A stretch of DNA of 64,000 nucleotides, taken from NCBI RefSeq assembly GCF_008271745.1, contig NZ_VKKZ01000020.1:620001-684000 (forward strand), in the 5' to 3' direction. This DNA is from Rufibacter glacialis (lineage in GTDB: Bacteria > Bacteroidota > Bacteroidia > Cytophagales > Hymenobacteraceae). How positions within the stretch are numbered: position 1 is the stretch's first letter; each line of letters opens with the position of its first letter. Shown in pieces: positions 42,601 through 49,895 of this stretch. The notes beneath the pieces were generated by a model. It had not been told where the DNA came from, made no database searches, and worked only from the letters and a program-made list of their open reading frames with translations. Both the position numbers and the translations under genes were made by a program.

Positions 42601-43011
42601 AATATGGCTCCAGTTAATATTTGACCTAACACCTTCAAAAATTTCATTCTGATTATCTTCAAGGAACTCCATTAAAGAAAACCGGTAGGCGCGCACTTGT
42701 TGGTAAGGGTTGCGCATTTGAGCCCCGCCCTGCACATAAACTTCACCGCCTCCTTTTGTTTCTATAAGCCATGGACCATTCTCTGAGAACTTAAGTTTAC
42801 CACCGTAATTCTTAAAGTCAATTACGGTGACTAGACCTCTACTAAAAAACAAAGCGTCAAAAAAATGGCCATTGACGCTGATATTTCCTATTAATATGTG
42901 CTCACCTTTCACACCCTCAAAGGTGCTTTTCAGAGCATCAGAAAGCTTCCTAAAATATTGGTTTTCTTGAGTATAGCTGTATTTTTCAATCAAATAACTA
43001 TCAAAGGACAT
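39643..43011 (-). CDS. NERD-domain superfamily 1 helicase
   Basis: A 1122-residue protein. Residues about 30-150 form a NERD (nuclease-related) domain: KGEHILIGNISVNGHFFDAL then LVTVIDFKNYGGKL, with the restriction-fold Asp and Lys in VIDFKNY. A middle region of about 300 residues is unassigned. The C-terminal half is a Upf1-like SF1 helicase: Walker A ITGPPGTGKS near residue 478, a coiled-coil insert (about 560-800), Walker B VVIDEASQCD, LIGDPLQL-type motif III (IIGDPLQLRH), HYRCHPEI, VHQFQGDEKD and ALTRAKSSLYIVGD. It lies 43 bases downstream of hsdR, so it is probably co-transcribed with the type I system. Nuclease-helicase fusions of this kind are common in antiphage defence, but I match it to no named system. 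Confidence 0.85.
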   Translation of the reverse strand: MSFDSYLIEKYSYTQENQYFRKLSDALKSTFEGVKGEHILIGNISVNGHFFDALFFSRGLVTVIDFKNYGGKLKFSENGPWLIETKGGGEVYVQGGAQMRNPYQQVRAYRFSLMEFLEDNQNEIFEGVRSNINWSHIGSIVLFQQKVSYDYDSIPGLIRPWFHIADNDTIQTLLLDKNSDNLNLTDAEIRNILTALNVSPEQLLERFSFTDDSPTRKQTNVSAEKIAFIKRLIDGNVQEPQSTRLLKYYRTLIQLERFKEPSAENLNYFPFNSNQDPERYSVDLSENRNFHEAWQRNKQELYPKNVFVGIELELNGKGKTLLYTVLLTSEIKNIQRLEINLNQFELYVKELEQMGLDEVVIDDLSTGINVANTLSAKVEVFQSILSESIKLGTRLIVGLSSESLFTAQLQSELSSLIKNNSVDLNAVFDSFLYQDNKLKNADPLTLDPFIQITPLNSSQTEAIQQAFKQDITVITGPPGTGKSQVVTNILANAALNNHSVLFASKNNKAVDNVKERLDALVGREAVLRFGSKSDLIDVTKPTLEKHLKKVGNGDYEDVSEQLATIKQSIKNLHSRKSTLEKLIEKISLLEGQLIEYDNAKVNSIDKRIEWENTVAINLKDLFVTQRLSFSVDPIELTLKLKTITKAKYGFFNKLFFDFFQKARVVDYVKRVNNQLPTAFKNYIEEGAPFVSLEQSLIQSLENNLLFILELHKEQNAILSKQKNFDAELIGIEEKLAKARTELETLIEQRPTYIKEINEITADLPKKGLNAFSLKLDDDLCKINRSSIQSFLDFIPAKVWKNEDILDFTLASGNFLKSFNIVCVTSLSIKNSFPLKEQLFDLVVIDEASQCDLVSALPMLFRAKKAVIIGDPLQLRHITSVQNYEEEYVLEVLDLQSLGKRYTNTSLYDYADSLSNKSNLKSVFLKEHYRCHPEIINFSNDQFYEKRLGQSMDVMTRGKDFKFGNPGLNWKSVKGEMAKDKNLNVIEADACIALAKQLLRDNQGASIGVVTPFKDQKKYIFDGLTPELREHIKVDTVHQFQGDEKDIMILSLVISSNSSISKANFLTKNEFLINVALTRAKSSLYIVGDWQYCNSLSSKGTMQSPLQKLAKYSQQLRRQVIEV

Positions 43012-43054
43012 AAAATCTGTAATAAACTAATAAGTTAAATATTCAAATAAAGGA

Positions 43055-46000
43055 TTATGCTGCTACAGTAGCACCAAAAGTAGGATAATGGTCAAAGATG
43101 AAACCATAAAGTTTGTTGCTCTTCTCTTGGATTTCTTCTGGGGTGAAAGATTCTGGAAGACCGTTTACTTCATCCCAGAGATGATTATAGATAAAGGTTT
43201 TCACATCTGCCTGCGAGGCTTCTTTTTCGCGCCAGCGGCTGTATTTGGTTTGATTAATTTTAAGAGCCTCTAGCAAATCTTTAGCTACCTTCTTTATGCG
43301 CTCCCGGTCAGATTTGGATAAATTGGGCTTCTGGAGTTGGTCAAACAAGGCCAGGTGTTCCTGATTCAAACCTTCGCGGGAAGCACGCATGTCTTCTTCG
43401 TTGAGGTCTTGCATAAAGCGCATGAGGTGCTCAAAGGTTTCCTCTATGGTGCGGCGGTCTTTCTCGTTGTTGTAGTCTGCTATAATTTCCTGGTACCGTT
43501 TGTAAAAGTCATTGCGGAGCGGATTCTGGCGCATCATCTTGGCCAGCTTCTGCTCTATATAGTTCTTCAGGTTCTGAACAGTGGTGTTGCGCTTCTTTGA
43601 ATTAGCGAACTCCTCTTTCAGTTTATTGAAATCGATTTTGCTGATATCATAAGGCTTTCTGTTAGGGTCTTCTGCCTGGAATTCAATAGGGTCTACCGCT
43701 TCATCAACTATAGCATGTAACTCTATGAGTATATCTGTGATGTCCGCCTTCTCTTTGTCGTTTTGCAGGCTGCCGTAGATGACGCTGATGGCATCATGGT
43801 CTGCCCGGTAGTCCAACACGCCTTGAAGGGTGAGGCAGGCTTTGAACTTCTTGAATACTTCGCGGGCTAAAATCTCAAAGCGCTTGCGGGTTTCCTCGCT
43901 GTAGTTGATGGCTTCTTTGGCGTTAAGAATAGCGGTAGCCTGGCTAAAAGCAGCTGTCTTTTCATAAACTGAATCTAAGTCAAATTTCTTCTCTAGTAAG
44001 AAAGCCCTAACCATATGTATGCTTTCGGCCAAGTCTTTCAACAGCTCTGGACTTGGCTCAACAGGGTCTACTATTGGTGTTTCGCCGCCGCCGGGTACAC
44101 CGGTGGCAAACGTGGCCAAGGCTTCACGCAGGCTTTTTAAGATACCGCAGTAGTCTACAATAAGACCGTTGTTCTTGCCTTCATACACACGGTTGGCGCG
44201 GGCGATGGCCTGCATGAGGGTGTGCGCCTTGAGTGGTTTGTCCAGGTATAATGTTGATAGACTTGGCACGTCAAAACCGGTGAGCCACATGGCGCAGACA
44301 AAGGCTACCCTAAATGGGTGTTCGTCTTTTTTGAAGGCTGTTTCCAAGTCTAGGCGTTTGCCGTCTGGCGTTTCAAAGCCTTGCTTCAAAAGCTTACGGT
44401 GCTCAATAATATCCAACCCCCACTTGCGGAAGCGGTCTATCTCGTTCTGCTCTTCGCTTACCACTACCGCCATCTGGGTTTGCTCCATCCAGTCTAACAG
44501 GGTTTTCGCCTGCTGCATTTCTTCCTGGTTGAAGCTGACTTCGCGCTGTTGCTGTAGTTGTTGCTTCTTTTCTTCCCAGTACTTTTGTACCAGATGATAC
44601 ATGCGCACGGTTGTGATTTTATCAATGCACACAAACATGGCTTTGCCGCTCTCCCATTGGGTGGTGTAGTGCTCTACAAAATCTCGGGCGATGGCATCCA
44701 GGCGTTTCTTGGCGGTGATGATGTGGTACTCGCGGGCAAGTTCTCTTTCCAGCAGGGCTTCCTCATCGGTGGTGAGGTCGGCGCTGAGTTCGTCCAGCTT
44801 TTCGGCTATTTTCTCGTTTACCTCAGTGGTGTTGAGTTGGAGTTTTTCGCCGCGGCTATCATAGTAGAGGGGCACGGTGGCACCGTCATCTACCGCCCGC
44901 TGGAAGTCATAGGTAGAGACGTACTCGCCAAATATGCGGCTGGTGATTTCATCGTTCTTGAACAGCGGTGTCCCAGTAAACCCAATGTAGTTGGCATAAG
45001 GCAAAGCTGTACGCATGTTCAAGGCCAAACGGCCGTACTGGCTGCGGTGCGCCTCATCAGAGATGACAATAATATCTGAACGGGTAGAATAAGGATTCTC
45101 TACTGTGACGTCTTGGTTAAACAAGTGCACCAGAGAGAACAAGTAGGGCTTGTCTGCCTGAAACAGTTCTTGCAGATGTTTGCCTGAACCGGGCCGACAA
45201 GGATTGGCGTCATTATCTACCAAACCGCTGCCGGCGTAGGTGCGGTAGATTTGGTCATCCAGTTCAAGGCGGTCGGTTACAATCAGGAAGGTGAAATTGC
45301 CAGTGAGCTTGCGGCGTACTTTCTCTGAGAAGAATACCATGGAATAGGACTTACCCGAGCCTTGCGTATGCCAGAAAACCCCCAGTTTGCCTTGCAGTTG
45401 CTCACGGTTGCGTACTGCATGTACAGCACGGTTCACGCCCAGGAACTGGTGGTTACGGGCTACAATTTTGGCCAGTTTGCCTTTGCTGTCATCAAAGAGG
45501 ATAAAGTTCTCCAGCAAGTCCATGAAATTGGCCTTGGTGCAGACACCACGAAGCAGAACCTCCAGGCTTACTTTGCCGGGAGATTCTTCCTCTAGGCGCT
45601 TCCAGTCATGAAAATGGTTGTACTTGCCGGTAACCGAGCCGATTTTAGCCTCATGCGCGTTGCTGATGACTACAAAGGCGTTGGCGTCAAACAGGTGCGG
45701 AATGGTGTTCTTGTAATCTGTAAAGTTATCTGAATAGGCGTTTTTGATATTCTTGTTGACGTTCTTGAGTTCAATAAAGAGTAGCGGGATGCCGTTCACA
45801 AACCCGATGATGTCCGGGCGACGGTTATAGACAGTACCAGACACCCAGAGCTCCCGCACCACCAGAAAATGGTTTCGGTTGGCGGGGGTAAAATCAAAGA
45901 CCTGCAAGCGCGGCTTCTTCATTTCACCCGATGGGGTGCGGTACTCCACCACTACACCGTTTCTGAAGAGGTTGTATTTCTCCCGGTTCAGGTGCAGGTT

Positions 46001-46261
46001 AACCTTGTTGCCCGGTCGGGTTTCCGTTATCTGCCGGATGGCCGCTTCATAGGCCTCAAAAGGCAACCCAGGGTTCAGCTTTTGCAGTGCCTGGCGCAGG
46101 TAGCGCACCAGATACACTTCTTTGTAGGAGGTGCGGCCCAAGGTTCCCTCCGGGCCCAGCACTTCCTCTTTGTAAGCATACACACTTTCCCAACCCAAAT
46201 CCTCTTGGAAGAATTTGGCGGCTTCGGCTTGCACCAGGTTATCTTCGTTTAGCTGGTTCAT
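43055..46261 (-). CDS. hsdR: Type I restriction enzyme, R subunit
   Basis: HsdR supplies DNA translocation and cleavage in the type I complex. The 1068-residue protein has an N-terminal nuclease domain with RRPDIIGFVNGIPLLFIELK (Asp, Glu, Lys of PD-(D/E)XK). SF2 motor motifs follow: Walker A QGSGKSYSM, DEAH in ISDEAHRSQYG, and FTGTPLF. A long helical C-terminal part makes the contact with the methylase. Its start overlaps the hsdS stop by 4 bases (ATGA). No frameshift or loss of a catalytic residue is seen, so it should be active. The order in the operon is hsdM-hsdS-hsdR-NERD helicase. Confidence 0.96.
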   Translation of the reverse strand: MNQLNEDNLVQAEAAKFFQEDLGWESVYAYKEEVLGPEGTLGRTSYKEVYLVRYLRQALQKLNPGLPFEAYEAAIRQITETRPGNKVNLHLNREKYNLFRNGVVVEYRTPSGEMKKPRLQVFDFTPANRNHFLVVRELWVSGTVYNRRPDIIGFVNGIPLLFIELKNVNKNIKNAYSDNFTDYKNTIPHLFDANAFVVISNAHEAKIGSVTGKYNHFHDWKRLEEESPGKVSLEVLLRGVCTKANFMDLLENFILFDDSKGKLAKIVARNHQFLGVNRAVHAVRNREQLQGKLGVFWHTQGSGKSYSMVFFSEKVRRKLTGNFTFLIVTDRLELDDQIYRTYAGSGLVDNDANPCRPGSGKHLQELFQADKPYLFSLVHLFNQDVTVENPYSTRSDIIVISDEAHRSQYGRLALNMRTALPYANYIGFTGTPLFKNDEITSRIFGEYVSTYDFQRAVDDGATVPLYYDSRGEKLQLNTTEVNEKIAEKLDELSADLTTDEEALLERELAREYHIITAKKRLDAIARDFVEHYTTQWESGKAMFVCIDKITTVRMYHLVQKYWEEKKQQLQQQREVSFNQEEMQQAKTLLDWMEQTQMAVVVSEEQNEIDRFRKWGLDIIEHRKLLKQGFETPDGKRLDLETAFKKDEHPFRVAFVCAMWLTGFDVPSLSTLYLDKPLKAHTLMQAIARANRVYEGKNNGLIVDYCGILKSLREALATFATGVPGGGETPIVDPVEPSPELLKDLAESIHMVRAFLLEKKFDLDSVYEKTAAFSQATAILNAKEAINYSEETRKRFEILAREVFKKFKACLTLQGVLDYRADHDAISVIYGSLQNDKEKADITDILIELHAIVDEAVDPIEFQAEDPNRKPYDISKIDFNKLKEEFANSKKRNTTVQNLKNYIEQKLAKMMRQNPLRNDFYKRYQEIIADYNNEKDRRTIEETFEHLMRFMQDLNEEDMRASREGLNQEHLALFDQLQKPNLSKSDRERIKKVAKDLLEALKINQTKYSRWREKEASQADVKTFIYNHLWDEVNGLPESFTPEEIQEKSNKLYGFIFDHYPTFGATVAA

Positions 46262-47421
46262 ACAGGTATCTCTCCGTTTATCAGTTTCGGCAACAGAATG
46301 TCACGGGCTTGTTTCAGCTTTTGGTTTTGGTCTCTTAAAGATTTAATTAATTCCATTTTAGGAAAAGCAAAGCTTGTAAATGCATCTAGAATTGATTTAG
46401 ATGGAATTAAGACTTCCTGAGCTTTCAAGAATTTAAAGTGCCTTGCATAAAAATAATTAGAAATATCTGAAGCGAGTAAGGCATAATAAAAGAACACAGT
46501 ACTTATTTTTTCATCATTAGGGTATAAAATCTGAGTTCCGTCCGCACCTCTTGCAAATGGAAAATTAATATACTTTAGAACACGAGTATGGTCACCAAAT
46601 ATTATTACAGGTAATGGCGATGTTATTTTTGCTTCTTCATCATCTGTATACCCTCCAATAAATTCAGAAGATTGGTCTACACAAGGAACCTTTCCTTTAT
46701 CTAAATAATCATTTTTAGGTATCTTTTTTGTATTGGGATTTTTTGAAAGCAATTCACTTACAAATTTCTTTTCCCACCCCTCAGGGACGCCTTCAACAAT
46801 GCGAATATGCTCATTGCCAGGGAAGCGAAGGCACACAAACCATTCCTCGTACAGCATCCTTGCCGATTTTTCTAGCAGGGTAATACGCTTCAGGTTGTTT
46901 CCTATCAGTTCATCATAAGCAGAGAGAATTGAAGCTATTTTTTGTTGGGTATGGATAGGGGGTAAAAGAACGTTTAATTTTTGCAGTTCACTACCACGTA
47001 TACCTTTAACATTTGTGCCTGTCACAATAGAACCTATCCGAGCTCTTCCCTTAGGGGATAAGAAATAGTAATAGTAAAATTTGGGTTCTACCTTGTCTTT
47101 ATTTAAGCGAACTCTAATTATTGATGATTCACAAACAAGCTTCTCGTTTGGGTTAACCACCAATGAGCATTTTCCTGCGCCAGACTCTACTAATGACCTT
47201 CTACCAAATAGTAAATCACCATCAGATAAATAGTTCTTTTCAATTTCGGCATCTGTTAGAGCTACTCGTTTCATATCCTGATTTCCAATAAAATCATATC
47301 CGAACAGCTCTCCCATATTTACTATTTTGTATCCTGAACCATGAAATTCTTTCGGTTTATAAATTCCATTTCTGGAAGGTTCAGCATACAATTCTCCAAA
47401 TGGTGTTTCCACAAAACTCAT
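46258..47421 (-). CDS. hsdS: Type I restriction enzyme, S (specificity) subunit
   Basis: HsdS reads the two half-sites of the recognition sequence through two target-recognition domains. In this 387-residue protein the first half ends with the conserved helical spacer IHTQQKIASILSAYDELIGN and the second with a shorter helix (SLRDQNQKLKQARDILLPKL). The two recognition domains between them are variable, as expected, and AT-rich. It overlaps hsdM and hsdR by 4 bases each, so the three subunits are made in step. The target cannot be predicted from sequence alone. No inverted second hsdS copy for phase variation is present nearby. Confidence 0.94.
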   Translation of the reverse strand: MSFVETPFGELYAEPSRNGIYKPKEFHGSGYKIVNMGELFGYDFIGNQDMKRVALTDAEIEKNYLSDGDLLFGRRSLVESGAGKCSLVVNPNEKLVCESSIIRVRLNKDKVEPKFYYYYFLSPKGRARIGSIVTGTNVKGIRGSELQKLNVLLPPIHTQQKIASILSAYDELIGNNLKRITLLEKSARMLYEEWFVCLRFPGNEHIRIVEGVPEGWEKKFVSELLSKNPNTKKIPKNDYLDKGKVPCVDQSSEFIGGYTDDEEAKITSPLPVIIFGDHTRVLKYINFPFARGADGTQILYPNDEKISTVFFYYALLASDISNYFYARHFKFLKAQEVLIPSKSILDAFTSFAFPKMELIKSLRDQNQKLKQARDILLPKLINGEIPV

Positions 47422-49511
47422 AAAACTAACTCATCAAAATTTAATTGAATCTTCTGCGCTAGCTCGGCAGCTTCTTCATTTAGGCCTGCTAATTCAATAT
47501 GTATATCTCGGAGCGTTTCTTCAAAATCGAAATCCTCGTCTACTTCCTGCGGAGACGCACCCACGTAGCGTCCTGGCGTAAGGCTCCAGTCATTGGTTTC
47601 AATCTCATCGCGGCTGGTGAGTTTTACCAATCCCTCTACATTGCGCAGCTTTGCTTCAGGGAATCGGGTTTGCAGCCAAGCTGCCTGCTTATGGAAATAG
47701 GCCATTTCCATAAGCTGCTCGATAGTTAATTGACGTTGCGCCTCCAGATTCTTTCGCTGCTGCCCAACGGGGCCGTCTTCAGTAATTGAAAGCGGTAGCC
47801 CCGAACTTTTGGCCAGTGCCTGAGCTCCTTCTAGCGTACGGCTAGCTATTTTGTACAACAAATCAAGCTGTTTGCTCAGGCCTTTGGCTTTGGTGGCTAG
47901 TGGTTCAAATGCCTCGCGGGCCTGTAGCTGCCACTCATTGCTTTGCAGCACGTTGGGGCACCAGGTTTCGCGGTAGCTGGCCAGGCCTTGCAACAGGGCC
48001 TCACGGTCATGGGAGTAGTTGCCAAACGTGAGCAGCCATTCCTCCAGGTTGGCCTCTAGTTCGGCTATGCCCGCCTCAGAAGCCGGTACCGCCTCTTTGA
48101 ACTTCATCAAGGCTTTCTCCAGCTTATTCAGGTTCTGGTCAAAGGCCAATAACTGCTCTGGCACAAGGGCGGCCTCGGCGCAGACTTGGTTCAGGTAATC
48201 GTTCACCAGTTTCAGGTAGCGGTCTTGCTGCCCGCGGTACAGCCACACAATGGCGGTGAGGTTCTGCGACTGCTCCGGCGAGAAATCATACACTTTGCGA
48301 GTCACTTTTCTATAGATGTTGCGGGCATCCAGCATCAACACGTGGTCACGCATGGCCGCGGGTTTGCCTTTGTCCAGGAACCAAAGCTCACACGGCACGG
48401 TGCGGGTGTAGAAGAAGTTAGACCTAATGGAAACCATGGCATCTACGTCTCCGCTCTCCACCAGTTTACGCCGTACTTCCTTCTCGGCATTGCCAGCACT
48501 GCTCGCCTGCGAAGACATGACAAAACCTGCCCGTCCGGTAGCATTGAGGTAACTATGGAAGTAAGAAATCCAGAGGTAGTTGCCGTTGCTTACCTTTTTG
48601 TTTTTGTTCACGCCCGGCAAGCCGAACGGTAAACGCGGGTCGTTCTTTATCTTTTCAGCGTCTACCTCGTCCACGTTGAACGGCGGGTTGGCCATCACAA
48701 AATCAGCCCGGCCTAGTAGGTTGTGCTGGTCTTCATAGAAACTGTTGCCTTCGGCAATACTTCCCTCCAGCCCGTGCACGGCCAGGTTCATTTTGGCCAG
48801 CTTAATGGTAGCGGCAGTTTTCTCCTGCCCATAGAAGGTAACGGCCTCATGCGTAGGTTTACCCACCTTCTCCAGGAAGTGGCTGGTTTGCACAAACATT
48901 CCGCCAGAGCCACAAGCGGGGTCAGTTACAATGCCGTGGTCAGGCTCAATGACGTTCACCAGCGTTTGCACCAATGAGGGCGGCGTAAAGAATTCGCCAT
49001 TGTCCTGCGCTCCTTGCATGGCAAACTTCATCAGGAAGTACTCATAAATGCGCCCAAACATATCACCAGATGCAGATTGAAGCGCTCGGTCATTAAAGGT
49101 CTTGAGCAGGTTTTTGAGCACATCGCTCTCAAAAATCTGGTAGTCTTTGGGTAGCACACCTTGCAGTGGGGCATAATCTGCCTCAATCAGCTCCATAGCC
49201 TTGATGATGGCTCCGGCCACGTCCTGGTCCGACGGCAACGTGAGCAAATACTCATACTGCGCCTGCTCTTGCAAGTACAAAGCACCCTTGCGTTTGAAAT
49301 CTTCTTTGGTTAGAGGGCGTGTCACGCCTCCGCGCGATGGAAGGCTTGCCTCCACCTCTTTCTTTACTACCAGAAAGCGGTTGTAGGCATGACGCAAGAA
49401 GATAAGGCCCAGTATGGGCATGTAATATTCTGTAGAGGTTAGCTTTGAGTTTGAGCGTAATTGGTCAGCGGCAGACCATAGCCTACGCTCCAGTTGTTCC
49501 AAGTTCTCCAT
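47418..49511 (-). CDS. hsdM: Type I restriction enzyme, M (N6-adenine methylase) subunit
   Basis: HsdM methylates adenine in the recognition site using S-adenosylmethionine. The 697-residue protein has an N-terminal helical domain (LERRLWSAADQLRSNSKLTS), motif I TDPACGSGGMFVQ, and the catalytic motif IV MANPPFN. A C-terminal region of about 200 residues, rich in Leu, Glu and Ala, is longer than in classic HsdM (about 520) and fits the long M subunits seen in Bacteroidota. It is the first gene of the operon. The 384-base gap upstream is shared with the divergent mcrB gene, so both defence operons may be controlled together. Confidence 0.95.
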   Translation of the reverse strand: MENLEQLERRLWSAADQLRSNSKLTSTEYYMPILGLIFLRHAYNRFLVVKKEVEASLPSRGGVTRPLTKEDFKRKGALYLQEQAQYEYLLTLPSDQDVAGAIIKAMELIEADYAPLQGVLPKDYQIFESDVLKNLLKTFNDRALQSASGDMFGRIYEYFLMKFAMQGAQDNGEFFTPPSLVQTLVNVIEPDHGIVTDPACGSGGMFVQTSHFLEKVGKPTHEAVTFYGQEKTAATIKLAKMNLAVHGLEGSIAEGNSFYEDQHNLLGRADFVMANPPFNVDEVDAEKIKNDPRLPFGLPGVNKNKKVSNGNYLWISYFHSYLNATGRAGFVMSSQASSAGNAEKEVRRKLVESGDVDAMVSIRSNFFYTRTVPCELWFLDKGKPAAMRDHVLMLDARNIYRKVTRKVYDFSPEQSQNLTAIVWLYRGQQDRYLKLVNDYLNQVCAEAALVPEQLLAFDQNLNKLEKALMKFKEAVPASEAGIAELEANLEEWLLTFGNYSHDREALLQGLASYRETWCPNVLQSNEWQLQAREAFEPLATKAKGLSKQLDLLYKIASRTLEGAQALAKSSGLPLSITEDGPVGQQRKNLEAQRQLTIEQLMEMAYFHKQAAWLQTRFPEAKLRNVEGLVKLTSRDEIETNDWSLTPGRYVGASPQEVDEDFDFEETLRDIHIELAGLNEEAAELAQKIQLNFDELVL

Positions 49512-49895
49512 ATAGGGTTGTAAAGGGCAAATTATTGGTAAGCTAAAGATATATTTTTTCTATGGGAAGAGCTGATTAAAATTTCATTTTTATAGAATAA
49601 TTAATAGTTTTACTAAGCCTGTTAGGTATTTTGACTATACAGTAAAGGAAAAGTGTAATTCTACAGAAAGCAGATTTGCGTTTTAGGCCTGTTTCTGGTA
49701 AACAGGCCCAAAACAGGAATGTGAGCATCCTGGTAGAGCTTAGCCAGGAAAGCAATTCAGCTAATTCAATTTTATTGTTTAAGTTTAGTTCTATCAACTT
49801 TCTGTTTTAAGCATTTTTTCGAAAACAGCTCAAAAACAGAGTTCTTCGCACAGACAGATAGTACAGAAAAAAACTTAAAAGTCACACCCCACTTC
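49512..49895. other. Divergent intergenic region between hsdM and mcrB
   Basis: No gene. It contains an inverted repeat GGCCTGTTT / AAACAGGCC (49686-49694 with 49700-49708) and related AAAACAG words nearby. It must hold the start signals of both the hsd and the mcr operon, but no full TAnnTTTG box is visible on either strand. Confidence 0.5.

Noticed and set aside
49576-49797. Open frame of 73 residues between hsdM and mcrB
   Set aside because: AT-rich shadow in the control region of two divergent operons, with the translation of an inverted repeat in it.
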